The notes beneath the pieces are model-generated. The model made no database searches. It saw nothing but the letters and a program-made list of their open reading frames with translations, and was not told where the DNA came from. A DNA stretch of 64,000 bases, taken from the NCBI RefSeq assembly GCF_036785885.1, contig NC_092312.1, forward strand, positions 25,190,001 through 25,254,000, given 5' to 3'. Every line of letters starts with the position of its first letter. Within the stretch, counting starts at the first letter, position 1. Positions 1-12,381 of this stretch are shown here, one piece after another. The position numbers and the translations under genes are program-made. The DNA comes from Coffea arabica. Its lineage: Eukaryota > Streptophyta > Magnoliopsida > Gentianales > Rubiaceae.

Positions 1-43
1 GAACTTTTTAGAGTCAACAATAAATTTAATTTTGTGAGATCAC

Positions 44-1787
44 CTCAGGAGGTGATGCACAAAGCATGTAAAAACAATGGTAATTCCTTTCTGGATCAGA
101 AACTTGGCAAACACGTGATCTTTCAAGTAGGTATGTTCGAACTGCAGCCCCAGAGATCTTTCCATGCTTATCGAATTGGATTTCTACAAATTTACCAAAA
201 CGACTGGAACAGACACTCAGTCAATAAATCTCTTGTAAGTCCATCCATAACAAAATGGAAATTGAAAAGGAAAATTTGGAGATTGGCAGGGAGTTAAAAA
301 TAGTATTCCTATATTGTACCTTGAGTTGTTGTTTTTCACAGTTTTAGCGTTGCCAAATGCTTCCAAAACAGGGTTGGACTGACAAGGGGAAATGTGAGTT
401 TACTGACTTGTTGTGAAGAATCTTGTAAGTGGCATTTAAGATTACTTACTTCAAGAACTTGTTGTTCAACTGTTCTTCCTTCAGTACCTGATCTACCACC
501 CATGAAAGCAAGATATCTCATTAGCATTTTTGTTGTCTCAGTTTTTCCAGCTCCGCTTTCTCCACTTACCAAGATAGACTGGCTTCCCTGTTCATTTATC
601 ATTGATCTAATACATGGAGTTTGACATGTCAGCTATAGCATCTTGGGAGGATCTTTTTAGTGAAAATTAGTACACCATATTACTGAGATACCTGTAACAG
701 GTATCTGCAACAGCAAAAAGATGGGGACTTAGCTCTCCAAAAGCAGCTCCTTTATACTGCTCCATCATGTTGACATCATACAAATGTGGAAGTCGTCGGA
801 AAGGGTTCACAGCTATTAGAATGTTCCCAGTGTAAGTCTGCTCAAGCCAGGATCATGTAAAATTAGGAGTAGCTTTACGTGATTGTTTCACATAACTTTA
901 GACGGTGTTTTGAGTAGAAATCTTCTTACATATATTTCATTTAGAGCATAACGGCATGCAAGGTTGCAGAGTACTCCAGGCTCATGGAGGTAAGCTAATT
1001 TGGTCATGTCATCGACCCCGGCTGGTGGTGCTTCAGTGTCCTTGGGGTATATGCTGGAAATGGGTGCAACTATCTGAAATTTGAAGGATGCAACATTTAG
1101 TTTATCTCATCTGATCAATTGATGGTTTCCATACAGTTTGATCTCTTTTGCCAAGAAAGTTGGGGAATATTGAAAATAACCTCACCTAAGCTGAACATAA
1201 AACATCTGTGATCAATTTCTAACTCTGGCTAGACATATTTCGTATTACATTACCATTAATAATCCGTACAAATTGTTATTGTAGATATAGCTAATATTTG
1301 GTTGATAGGTTGTTCCAAACAAGAAGTTCTCTTCTCGTACTTTTAGTTGGTCCGTGAGTTCTTTAAGCAATCTTTAGTGTACAAGCTAACCTTTAATAGG
1401 ATACTCTATCATGCTTCTTAAATTCACATTTACTTTCAACCTTATCATACTGTGCCAGCTTATATTTCTTCTTTCTGTCATGAACAGGATGGCAATACAA
1501 GTATTAGCAGTTATAGGTATAGCAGGGGCAATGTTGGCTTACCGTCTTCTCACTTGTTGTGACTATGGTGGCATCGTTGCCCCTGATTTCTGTAACTTCT
1601 CCATCTATCCAGGCAACTTCAGGATCCTCAGCCCAGACATGGGATCCAACTATGATGTTTACAGGAGTTCCCTGGATCATCAAAGAGCACAAACTTGATC
1701 AGAATCCTTTTCCTGTGTTGAGAAGAACAGAACGAATGCAAAAATTGAAGTGCATAAAGTAATGGTCATCAAGAACAATCTTACCAT
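44..1787 (-). CDS. Class XI myosin heavy chain, N-terminal motor exons (partial gene)
   Basis: Actin-based motor for organelle movement and cytoplasmic streaming; only the N-terminus is in the window. Minus-strand coding exons are 1785-1787 (the ATG alone), 1543-1671, 930-1073, 692-837, 450-606, 320-378 and 44-203. All junctions are GT-AG and phases agree throughout with no stop. The protein begins [11 protein letters not shown], as plant myosins XI do, followed by the SH3-like domain ([16 protein letters not shown]). Then come PKDTEAP and [13 protein letters not shown], the start of the motor domain ([16 protein letters not shown]), the P-loop GESGAGKT in exon 5, and the switch-I region NNNSSRFGKF split across exons 6 and 7. 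The last visible exon ends in CASPPE at a GT donor, so the remaining motor, IQ, coiled-coil and DIL parts must lie left of base 1. The start was chosen because ATG at 1787 joins a GT donor and restores the family N-terminus; 5'UTR probably extends right of 1787. Family assignment is certain; which paralogue is not determined. Confidence 0.95.
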
Positions 1788-4700
1788 TGCTCTTGAATTA
1801 TATGATCATTGAATTCAGAATGACAATATGAAGGCTGTGATAAATTTTCTTGCCTTTGATGAATGTGTGAGAGCAGGGAGAAAGATATTTAGATGAATGG
1901 TGTTTCTAAGAAATGATGGCTTGGGGGTGGTGGAATGTAGAATTGAAAGCAGGAAAAAAAAAAAAGAATGTTCTCAAAGTAAATGAAAAGCAGAGGTAAT
2001 GAAGGTGGTAGTAACACAAAAGCAAAAGGCAGAGCAGCCACCCTTCACCTCCCCTCCCCCACCTGCTGTCAACTTTTTGATCTCAGTCCACATAGGATGC
2101 TGACTTGGCAACACAAGAGCCCCATCACTATAGAACTGTGCTATTACTTTTTGGGCTGGCCAGTTGTGTGCATCAATTGCTTGAGCAATAAGGGTAGTTA
2201 AATTTCAAATAACCACAGTTGATGATGCAGGGAATAGTTGCTTGCCACTATTACTTTTAATTGCTTATTGCATCCCCTCTTCACAGTGGACCTAAAATTC
2301 TTGCTATTGGAGGCCAATGTGTTCCTAATTATGGTGTGCATTAGCATCCCAGTTGGCAGTACTAGCTCTGACAGCATAGGTACCTTATGCTTTAGTAGTC
2401 TTCTTCTTTTTTTTCCTTTTTTTTTTTTTAAATACTTTACTTGCTCCTAATCAATGCAATTTATAATTTCTCAAAACCAATGCCTCATTTAGTAAATTGA
2501 CAGCCTAATAATGCCCACAATAGTTTCATGTCAACTAATGCAATTGTAACTTGTGATCACTTTGACATTCTTCTTTCATAGTTTTCTTGATTTTTTCTTC
2601 TTTTCAGTACGGTCAAGAAAATAAAGTATGTGACATACATGGTTAGTTAATATTGCACTAATGTCACACCAAATTACATCACGAAATGCTTCCACCATAC
2701 TATATAATCGCTCGGATTAAGGATACTGTGTGTTTCAATTATGCACAAGAATGAAGAAACTTGAATCTAGATTCTTGTATGGCTGCAAGAATTTGGCAAA
2801 ACTTGTGACACGTTTAGTACAAGAATTTGGTCCATCTTTGCTAGGCTGTCGGCATCAAGGGACTTTTCCTACGTCCCATGGTCAATGGTGGGGGAGAAAA
2901 AAGGGAAAGGAAAGGATCATATGGGGATCCTAGTTGCAAAGTCTGAACAGATTTCACCTTTCATATGTAGGACACCTGGAAAGCTCTGATCTCTTTAAGG
3001 GTTTCCTCATTTTCTATCTACTGATTCTCCAAATTCCCAGCCCACATCATCCACCAAACCTTTTTGGTATGGCCATCCGGGCCTATGTTGTTGTGCTGAA
3101 TTGAAATCAACTTCCTTGGATTTAGGGCGGTGGAGATGGTAGAGTTCTTGAGTTGAAACATCTAAGGGATTAGTCCATTCACATGGGAAAAAGCTATAAT
3201 GTGTGGGTCATCTCAAAGCCTCCCTTGCTTTCCAGCCAAGCTTTCTTCATTAATTTTCTTTTATCTTTTTGTTATTTAATTCATTGTTTTTGCCTCTAAG
3301 AGTTGCTCAACTAAGACTAATGATGATTTTCTAAGGTTCCAAATCCAGGGGGGATTGATTTCAGACCAAAAAGAATTTGAGAAGAACTCTGCAATCTGCA
3401 GCCGGGTCTCCATTATGACCACCATGTTGATCTGTTTTGCCAACTAAGGCCAGATTATTTATATAATCCGAATCTCTTGAATTTTTTTATGGCTTATGTG
3501 GTGGGTTCATTGTAAGTTTACATTGATATGCTACTAATTCTTTTTCCTCATTTGCTTCATCCTTCTTCTTTATCAAGGTCTCCATTTGTTAGATCTTGTT
3601 TGGTACGCAATTTTTCTCTAAAAAATTTGTTAGAAACACATTTCCTAATCACATTTTTATTTCATACATATCAAATCTCTATAGTATGTTTTTCTACAAA
3701 AACTTCAGAAAATGGCAATTCAGAAGAGCATCAGTTTCCTGTTTATCTTTATTAACCAAGCTCTATTTTATTGAGTTTTGCTTCAAACTGAGAAATTCTA
3801 ATTTGGATTACTTCAATAAATTGTAGATGCAAAGATTTCTCTTGAAAAACCAATTCGTGCGACACAAAAAAATGGAGAATCTTGGACTCGTTTATTTGAT
3901 TCGTTTTTGTAGATTATCTTTTGACATCATTTTCATTGTTTTTCAAGATTTATTTTGGGTACATTATATTCATGTATGCCCATGATTAAATTGTTTCGAC
4001 TTTTGCGCAATGTCACCATTTTGTCATCTATAATTTCAGAAAAGAAGAATCAAAAAATAATAACTTGTAAACATCTATTTGATTGGTTTCTCAAAATATA
4101 GGGAAATAATAATGTTTTCCTATGTCAAAACAACTGAAATTTGATCATCTAAATTGAATCCAAACTGAGATTAAAAATCATTTTGCATTCTTGTCAACCC
4201 CAAAGGTTGGCCTATTCTTTTTTTTTTTTATCGCAATGAAAACATTTGAATAATTTACTCTAATCTAATTTAGGGGAAGAGGAATCTAACCGATTGGATT
4301 GGTCGGAGGAAGCCTAGCATAGGTTGGCCTATTCTGATTTGACGGAACTAACCAAAGTTGGTCTACTCTTGTGACGCCAAGCTAGGTCTGCTCAAATTTT
4401 TGACGGCTTGGGTCTTGCGTTGGACCAAACCAAAGCAATATTTGTCAAGAACCCACAAGGCCACAACCCATGTTAGTTCGGAGTTCATAGGTCTCTGTTA
4501 ACATGACAAGGCATTTCTAGTGAACCTGAAATTTAGAAATAAATTAACCAGTATTGTCATAGACTCATAGTTCCATAACCTGGAGACTACAATTAATTTG
4601 ATCTTCATTTTCTTTATGTTTGAGGTGTGTTAATCCATTGCCTAATTCCTTGCATAAAGATGCTGCTATAATTTTGATCTACCTTTTTTTTTTCTTTGAG

Positions 4701-5552
4701 GTACTTTCTTTATTAGTGTAGGCCTTAAAATCTCATTGAGACATCCAATTTTCTGGCTCTAAATTTAAAGAATTTGGTCAATAAATGGAATACAAGATTC
4801 TAACAAGCCCGATATCACTTTCTTATGGAAATTCTTATCCTAATTTACTTAAACAAATTAACAATTGTGGGAAATGCATGTTAGCTTTAGGCCTTTAGCA
4901 CCATCCAAAGTAATCTTTGTCAAGAAATTAACGACATCATGTAGCCTAGAGATAAGAGTCCAAGAAGGAGCACCCCAAATCATGAATGTGATCAGAAAAT
5001 AGCTTAGAAGATTTCAACAACCTGCATATTAACTTGTTATGGAAATGTTTATCCTACTTTACACCGACAAATTAACAAGTTTTAGTGTGCTAAAATACTT
5101 CTTTAATACCCTTTCTGGTTTTTGTGGGAAATGTAGTTCTAGGCTTTTGGCATCATTCTTAGTACCTTTTGTCAACATATTGATAGCAGTATCTAGTGCT
5201 CCAGAAAGGTGCTTCCAAACTAGTGGCCTGAATGGAGATAAACTAGCTTGCTCCAATGCGATATTTGATAAAGGGGAACCAAACAAGTATATTCCAAATA
5301 CAAACTGTTCTTCTTTCCTCTCCCTAATCTACTCCAGTAATTTCATATCATTTCTCCTCTGAAATGATAAACTCTACGATAAGCTCAAAGAAGTCGGAGG
5401 ATTTTCTTGGCTTTTACTCAATAAACTCAATTAATATTTTCAAAATGTTGGTTACAATATACAAGAGCTGTGAAATAGTCCTAGAGGTTCAATTAATGTT
5501 CTACGATAATTAGCAAATCAAAGAACTCCCTAGTAAAGTACTTGGAGACCCT
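1788..5552. other. Intergenic region upstream of the myosin gene; no gene seen
   Basis: AT-rich sequence between the myosin start and the first neprosin pseudogene. The part next to 1,788 is presumably myosin promoter and 5'UTR. It holds homopolymer runs (about 1,951 and 2,408-2,430) and no convincing coding exon. Stretches at about 4,822-4,975 and 5,036-5,222 look like diverged copies of each other (shared TTATGGAAAT, CAAATTAACAA, GTGGGAAATG, TTTTGTCAA). A 75-aa reverse-strand frame there (5,059-5,286) matches no family I recognise. Confidence 0.5.
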
Positions 5553-5560
5553 TATAAATA
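5553..5560 (+). promoter_or_regulatory. TATA box of the first neprosin pseudogene
   Basis: TATAAATA lies 73 bases before the signal-peptide ATG at 5634, in the same relative place as in the intact paralogues. The pseudogene therefore kept its promoter region. Confidence 0.5.
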
Positions 5561-5633
5561 CCGGTAGTGAGGACATGAATTGCAGCCATCAATTGTTGAA
5601 AGAATTCGGGATATGCATCTTAGCATTGTGAAG

Positions 5634-6242
5634 ATGGAATTCAAGATTTTGTGCATTGGCATGTTGTTACTGATGTTTATTGCTTCATGCGAAGCCTCGA
5701 GATTTAGCCAATTGAGCAAGACACCTGTCAAGTCTATTAAGGTGACCTATCACAATATCTCAGTGTAAGCCCTTTTGCCCTCTGTAACCCAAAGTTGTGG
5801 TTATGTTGTCTCAATAATAAACTATTTGACCATTGTATTTGTGTCGCAGAGCCAAGATGGAGATGTCATAGATTGTGTAGCATTTGATCATTAGAATTGG
5901 GTATTGGCCCCGTTCTTTATTTACCAACCTAGCAGATAGTGCTTCTACTATTGAATGGGGTGGCCAAGTTTTGGACTCTCGATCAGATGGGAAAACAACT
6001 ACAACCCAAATGGGCAGCGGTCATTTTCCCCAAGAAGGTTTTGGGAGTGCAAGTTACATGAAAAATCTACAAGTAGTGTATGACTCATCAGACCTGAGGC
6101 CTCATCAGACCTGAGGCCCCTATACTACCCAAGAACCATAGCTCAACAACCAAATTGCTATGATATAACACTCGGAAACAATGATGCATGGGGAGATTTC
6201 ATTTTCTATGGAGGACCAGGGAGAAATCCCAAGTGTCCATGA
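5634..6242 (+). pseudogene. Neprosin-domain pseudogene 1 (exons 2 and 7 fused, middle deleted)
   Basis: Exon 1 (5634-5741) is intact: a 36-residue signal peptide and propeptide start (MEFKILCIGMLLLMFIASC...) ending PVKSIK at a GT donor. Exon 2 starts at 5850 ([10 protein letters not shown]) but has lost a short internal piece. It then joins directly to the last exon at about 5890-5895, so exons 3-6 and their introns are gone, and TAG follows AFDH at the junction. Because the intron between exons 1 and 2 is kept, this is a genomic deletion, not a retrocopy. The last exon still shows GYWP, IEWGGQV and [10 protein letters not shown] 17-bp tandem duplication (6084-6100 and 6101-6117) then shifts the frame before the usual C-terminal GGPGRNPKCP. 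At least two independent inactivating lesions make it a clear pseudogene. If transcribed, it could encode only a short secreted peptide. Confidence 0.9.
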
Positions 6243-7535
6243 ACAGATTCATAGGTTTTGAGCTTTCATGATATTGCCATTGTTGCATTATGTGATTTCG
6301 AAAACTTCTTAAGTCATGTTGTTTGAGATTTTCCACATAAAACCACACACAGAGGCACAAATGTTTCTTTCTTGAAAGAAACACGAAACTCTTGTTGGTT
6401 GTCTCGAGTTTGAAATAAAATTACTGTTGTATATATCTTGTTTTTGTTGGCTGGAGTTAGAAAATCGTTTGAGATATAATAGGACTTTATAATCGTTCTC
6501 TACTGTGATAATCACATACGTTTTGAAATTGATAGAAAATAACATTCCGATATATCTGAACAGGCAAATAAAGTTGTCAAGGATTCACTAATGATGATAT
6601 GACATATAATTGTTTTCAGTTATATTCGATGGTAATATTGTTCCTAAAAAACTAATCTAGTGTCTGCCCAAAAAATCCCATTTATTTAGTTATATTAGAT
6701 GTGCCTCCGGATATCCTTAATTTCTCTTACATAACATCATTTTTGCATAAAGAAAAATTTGCACTATTTCTTTGAGTTTTTGGTTTTCACCTCCTAGAAT
6801 TATTTCTTATTCAAGTAGTATGAGGTTCTGTGTTTTAATGATGCAAAAGAGTTGAACATAGGGAAGAAATTGATTGCTTAGGGAAGCAATGTTAAAGACG
6901 ACGAAAATTTTCAAAGTATATGAAAGCAATGCCAATGGAGAAGAGAATTTTCAAAATTTCAGGAGATGGAATTATAAGAAAAACTTAAAAGCTTGTAACA
7001 CTTTCACCCCTATTTGTTAATTTTTACCAAAGTAAGAGAGGGCATGCAAATGCCACTGTCATCTTTACTTGGCTCACCTCCTAACTATGGCAGAGCAAAA
7101 AACAGTGATGTTGTTGTAGAACTCAAAAAATTTCACTAAAAAACAATAGGAGATAAATTTCATAAAACTCAATATATATGGAGAGACAATTTACATACAT
7201 ACTTAGCAATTTATATTCGTACAAGCATGTGCGGGAGAAGAGGAATAATATTAATAAAATATATTGATGACACACCATAATAACATGACTGTCAAATTTC
7301 ACTCTTCTCAGTTGATAACAGTAATAAGACTACTCTCAATTGATAACAATAATAAGGGGAATAACTTGGTTAACAAGTCTTACAACCATAATAAATTTTT
7401 TAAAAAAATAATTAATTCCTACATAATAAAACTGCCATAACTAGACTCAAATAAAATTACTAAAACCTTAATTTGACTAAAACACTGTTAAATAATAATA
7501 TTAAAATTTCTATTTTTGAACCTTGATTTAATATG
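6243..7535. other. Intergenic; no gene recognised
   Basis: AT-rich spacer after pseudogene 1. The first part may be its former 3'UTR. I see no coding exon, tRNA or clear transposon end. Confidence 0.4.
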
Positions 7536-7545
7536 CCAATAGATA

Positions 7546-8075
7546 ATGATTGTGTCTATCTATCAACAACCAATATTTGATCATTCTTTACCCAAGGACC
7601 ATGCTATTTAGGCATGCCGTTGTATAAGTCATGTTTTCTAAAATAAAAAAGGAAAAAGAAAAAGGAAAGATAAAGGAGTTGGGAACTTGGGATCCTGTAA
7701 AATGTAGCAAGGATGCATTCAGGATATAGAGCCTCAACAGTAGAATTAATGCTAATGTTGCACAAAGACAAATTTTTTCTTTTTTTTTTAAAGAAAGGAG
7801 CACCCATTCATGTGTTCAACTAATAAGATCCAAATCCCATGTTCCAATGGTTTTCTCCTATTCTTTTTGCTGAACAGTAGGTGAAGTTTGTGGATTTTGC
7901 TGAACACTAAAAGGGCTACTATCCATTATGAACAAGCTTTCCAAAATAAAGATCCACTATAGGCATAACGTGCAACCAATTTCCCGGTTGTGGCAATTGC
8001 GCATAGGAGGTGCCCCAAGGAACCATTCCAATCAGAAGAGGAAACAAGAAGATGTATTGAATCTTTGTCCTGTCA
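7546..8075 (+). pseudogene. Relic neprosin-domain exons 2 and 3
   Basis: Bases 7546-7611 align by eye with exon 2 of the intact paralogues: GATTGTGTCTATCTATCAAC, then the [11 protein letters not shown] and IQ region, with point changes and an internal stop. Bases about 7930-8074 align with exon 3: AACAAGCTTTCC, then a QLWQL-like stretch (GTTGTGGCAATTG) and the ETIPIRR region (GAACCATTCCAATCAGAAGA) with the following KQED. The order and spacing are those of a normal gene. No matching exon 1 or exons 4-7 were found nearby. This is the remains of another array member, more decayed than pseudogene 1. Confidence 0.75.
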
Positions 8076-8904
8076 TATGTAACTGACGCATTTAGTCATC
8101 TAACTCGAAATTGGCTTTTTGAAGTGGATTAAAAATTAATCTTCCTGTAATAGATCACCTGAGACAAAGCTGTGAGATCTATGTTCAAAATTTTTTTCTG
8201 CTATAGACTAGGTATACAGGTGCATCGTGAGACAGACATGTGAGCTCTCTTAATACATTTGGAGAGTGGAAAAATAAGAGGGTGAAATACCAAAATTGAA
8301 CTTATGGGGTCTGATTTTGAGACAAAAATTAAGGTTTCAAGGCCATTTTGGAAGAAACAATTTTCTGTTCTTATCTTACTTGTACATCTTTCTCTTGGGT
8401 TTTGGTTTATCTATTTGTCTCTTTTCTTTGCTACTCCTTTTGGAGTACTTGAGTCTCCAGCAGATTTGGTAAGAGAAGCATTATGTGGCATATTCTTGAA
8501 CTTATGCGACTCCAAGTTGAGCAATACAATGAATTTAGCGCGTCCCAGTTTTGGATTTTGGGAGGTTCCTTCCATTCAGATTGAAACACACTGGTTGGCG
8601 TTTAAGTTTTCAATCAAGACAAGCTGATCATTTTACTTACAAACATAAATTACGAAAAAAGATTTTTTTGGTTCAAAAATAGAAACAATTAAATAGAAAA
8701 AATGAAGTGTTTTATTTATTTATTTATGTCTTGTTTTGTGTAAAAATATTGGATAAAAACAGGCTGTGAGCTTTAGTACAAACAACTTCGTTTGAATACG
8801 ATGTTATCAGAAAGAGGGAAAAACAAAAATCTTTCGGTAAAAACTTCGTTACTCTCACATCCTTGTCCTTCACCAGACATTTCGACAACATATATACTTT
8901 GTTT
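8076..8904. other. Intergenic; no gene recognised
   Basis: Spacer between the relic exons and the promoter of the first intact neprosin gene. A 107-aa plus-strand frame at 8304-8627 has a hydrophobic middle but no family resemblance, no paralogue in the array and no clear splice context, so it is not called a gene. Confidence 0.4.
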
Positions 8905-9073
8905 CTCCGATTAATCCAAGGCTTGGGATTAGTTTCTTGGATTGTAGTTTATACACACAATCGATAGATCCAAAAGGGTGCATACAATCACGACATATGG
9001 CTGTGAAGTTAATGCTAGATTTAATTAATACAGTATTCTATAGCAGATTCATTATGGGCAAGCCCTATAAATA
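8905..9073 (+). promoter_or_regulatory. Promoter of neprosin gene A: conserved upstream block plus TATA box
   Basis: Bases 8905-8990 match blocks upstream of genes B (15651-15738) and C (20515-20594): TCCGATTAATCCAAGG, a TTCTTGG core, then ATAGATCCAAAAGG and TGCATACAA. TATAAATA at 9066-9073 lies 81 bases before the ATG. Block-to-TATA spacing is 75-86 bases in all three genes. Conservation may reflect shared regulation or simply recent duplication. Confidence 0.55.
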
Positions 9074-9146
9074 CATCTAGTTAACTACATTAATGCATGC
9101 ACAGCTCTAAATTAGGAGCAGTTATTTGTTGTTTAGAATCGGAAAG

Positions 9147-9911
9147 ATGGACTTGAAGGGATTCTATTGTTTCATGATACTCTTGATAGTATCATTTTCG
9201 GATGCCTCAAGATTGAGCAAGACTCCTGTCAAATCCATTAAGGTACATTTTTGTGCAAAAACCCTTTAATTGTGCGGCCAAATCATGTCTTGTACTTTTG
9301 TGAGAGTCGCAAATTTCTTGATGATTAATGCATGGTCTTTTTTGTTGGCAGAGCGAAGATGGTGATGTGATCGATTGCGTGCATATCTCTCGTCAACCAG
9401 CATTTGATAATCCCTTGCTTAGAAATCATGTTATTCAGGTTTGCAGCTTGTGTGTGGCACTTGATTTTTCACCATAACAGAGAAGTAAATAAAGGCCAGA
9501 GACATAGGAAACAAAACTGTCTTTTTAACATGTTGTGTCTCTATAACTTATTGTTGTAAAAAATTACATATGAGGAAATATCGACAAGATTTCACATCCT
9601 CAATTTATCCCCTTTGAATGAATTCCTGCCTAAGCATTCGGATGAATTTGCTTCAATGATTTTGGCAGACGAGGCCGAAATTTAGCCTAGAAGGGCTGCC
9701 TGCAAACAAATTGTCCAACAGCAAGAATTTACCAATTGCTCAGTTATGGCAATTGAGCGGAAGCTGCCCAGAGGAAACCATTCCCATCAGAAGGACAAAA
9801 CAAGTGGATGCATTGACCGCAAGTTCGATCCACAGAAATCTTCACAGTACTGTAGCACGTCATACAGAACAAATTAGACAAGAAGGCAGGCCGAAACTGC
9901 AGGTACTGGCT

Positions 9912-9947
<36 letters not shown>

Positions 9948-11841
9948 TTTCATTGTTTAAAATATCTAGTCATTGAATCCATTAGCTAATATCGTTCAGA
10001 AATATACTACTAATTTTCTATGAAGGAACTGTGTAATAATCGTATGTTTTACGTGTTTTTTTGTTTGTGACAATTTTGATCTGCATTTTGATTGATTATT
10101 GCTATAGATGCTTAAAACATCAGGCGTATTTTTTACCCTAAACCATTCTAAATTCAAAATTTCTTCACTTTTCATGGTGAAAAGCAATAATGAAACGGTA
10201 CTATATTACCATAGTTAAGAATCTCCAATTTGTCAAACGTCATGAAAATAGCTAGGTAGATATGAAGCTCTCTGACATTGAAGAGAAAAAATAAGTTTAG
10301 TTCTATCAACTTCACCCGATAGCTAGATTATGGCAATTAAAGAGACCACGTTTTTTTTCTTAGCGTAACAATTTGTTATTCTGCTGTCTTTGCAATCACC
10401 TTATTGATGTCTTGTTACTTGTCCTTTTGGGTTTCTTTAGCTTGCAGCTGCACTTGTCGAAGGAGAATATTATGGAGCAAAGGCAACCATAAATATTTGG
10501 GGACCTCTAGTTCAACAATCTAATGAATTGACCACGTCTCTGCTCTCGATTTCAAGGGGTTCTTCTTTATCAAACCTGAGCAGCATTGAAGTGGGTTGGC
10601 AAGTGAGTTTTTATCATTCAATCATAGCTTAAGTTTTTATTCATAAACAATAAATTAATGACAATTCTTTTGAATCACACCCTTATTATCAGCTTTTTTT
10701 TTTTTGTTCCTTTTGTTGTTTTGTTTGGAGGTAACAGGTCAACCCATCGTTATATAATGATAATAGAACAAGGCTTTTCACCTTCTGGTGGGTAAGTACC
10801 CAAGCATTTCCCACAGAATCAGATTTCCCAAACAAAGCAGCTTCCAAAGAATCAGATTTTCCAAATAAAGCAGCTTCAAAATGATAGTGTATCTTTATTT
10901 TCTGCAGAACCGGTTCAAGGGATGCTACGACTTGCTATGTTCAGGGTTTATCCAAATCACCAATAAAATTGCACTCGGAGGCGCCCTCTCCCCTCTATCC
11001 ATCTACCATGGCGAGCAATTTGACATCGATGTATTTGTTTTGAAGGTAGTACGACTCAAATTGATCGCCCTGAACCAAATTATCTACTAGCAAAATAGGA
11101 ATGTTGCACAAGCTATGACTTTCAGAGTTGTAGACCAACCTTATATTTTTACCCTCATATTTTAGGTATTTTTGCTGCTTGATTTTCAGACACTCTCATG
11201 ATTATTTAAAATATCGAATGACAAAAATATTGATTGAGAGAGTTTTACATGTGTTTGCAACTTTTAAACTTACTGCATCTACCAATGTTTAAGATCATTC
11301 AAATAATTTTTCAGTCTATAGAAACATATATGTACTCCATAGATGACCAAAGATACTTACATGTAAGTACAATCTAGATTCACTTGTGCACATGAAGTCT
11401 AAACAGTTTATAACTTTCTATTAGCTTAACCAAAATTTTGGGTTGAAATTTGTTGTAATTTGCTAGGATGCATCTCAAGATGTTTGGTGGCTACAAGTTG
11501 GCAAAGAAACACTTGGTTACTGGCCAACTTCCTTGCTTCCAAACCTAGCAAACAGTGCTTCAACGATTTTATGGGGTGGAATAGTTTTTGACTCAGAGTC
11601 AGATGGGCAACACACTACTACACAAATGGGCAGTGGCCATCCTCCTGAAGAAGGGTTTGAAGGGGCAAGTTATATGAAGAATCTTCAAGTAGTGGTTGAA
11701 TCAGACAATTTAAGTCCCCTCAGTAACCCAGTCGCCATCGCTCAGCAACCATATTGCTACAATATAACACTTGGAAAGAGCTCTTACTGGGGAGATTACA
11801 TTTTCTATGGAGGACCTGGGAGAAATCCTAATTGTCCATGA
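9147..11841 (+). CDS. Neprosin-domain secreted protein A (DUF4409 + DUF239), 381 aa
   Basis: Seven coding exons: 9147-9242, 9352-9438, 9669-9902, 10441-10602, 10738-10791, 10908-11045, 11467-11841. All introns are GT-AG and all exons are phase 0, giving 381 aa, about the length of Nepenthes neprosin. Residues 1-20 form a signal peptide ([20 protein letters not shown]). The propeptide (DUF4409) has [16 protein letters not shown] and [12 protein letters not shown]. The neprosin domain starts near residue 140 ([11 protein letters not shown]), followed by [27 protein letters not shown] and C-terminal [10 protein letters not shown]. Cysteines of the family are kept. The family holds glutamate-dependent prolyl endopeptidases. 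Here Glu189 (SIEVGW) is present, but the WGG-x position has Ile296 where I expect the second catalytic Glu. Intron 3 has a TA repeat (about 9918-9944). Apparently intact and secreted; peptidase activity is doubtful. Confidence 0.9.
9918..9944. repeat. (TA)n microsatellite in intron 3 of neprosin gene A
   Basis: Uninterrupted AT dinucleotides just inside the intron after the donor at 9903. It may vary in length between individuals and has no coding role. Confidence 0.9.
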
Positions 11842-12327
11842 TCAAGTTCAAAGGATTTCACTGTGTTATGCATTTTCTTTATGGCCCAAATCTTTTGTTT
11901 CGAGAAATTGGGTCCTAGTGTTTAAGTTTCTGTTTCTCCGCAATAAGCCAGACGAGGATGAGATGGTCTAGTTTCTTGATGAAAAGAATAAGAAGCTTTT
12001 TGTGTTCTCTTGTGTGAATTGTAAAGCTTCTCTTTGTACTTGAACTGGGAAAATAAGAAAGTTGTGACTTTGAAAGTTGCTGGCTATTGTAAAAGAATGT
12101 TTTCCTAAGGCTTTTTTTTTAAAAAAAAAATTGGATGCTTAATAAGACTAATCAACACACCTAATTTATCATGTGAATATATTCACTGATAATTATTATC
12201 TTCCATTGCATTTATACAATTTCCTTAATTAACTTTACTTTTTTTTAAAAAGTTAGCACTTGAACTACACGTGTTAAGGATTACTTAATGAGTATTGGTT
12301 GGACAGATCCTATATATAAGCATGGAT

Positions 12328-12331
<4 letters not shown>

Positions 12332-12381
<50 letters not shown>
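12332..12381. repeat. Compound (CA)n(TA)n microsatellite
   Basis: A run of CA dinucleotides passes directly into TA dinucleotides in the spacer downstream of neprosin gene A. Confidence 0.95.

Noticed and set aside
7588..7807. Reverse-strand ORFs of 67-71 aa with hydrophobic stretches
   Set aside because: They overlap the relic neprosin exon and A/T-rich tracts, with no family resemblance or splice support.
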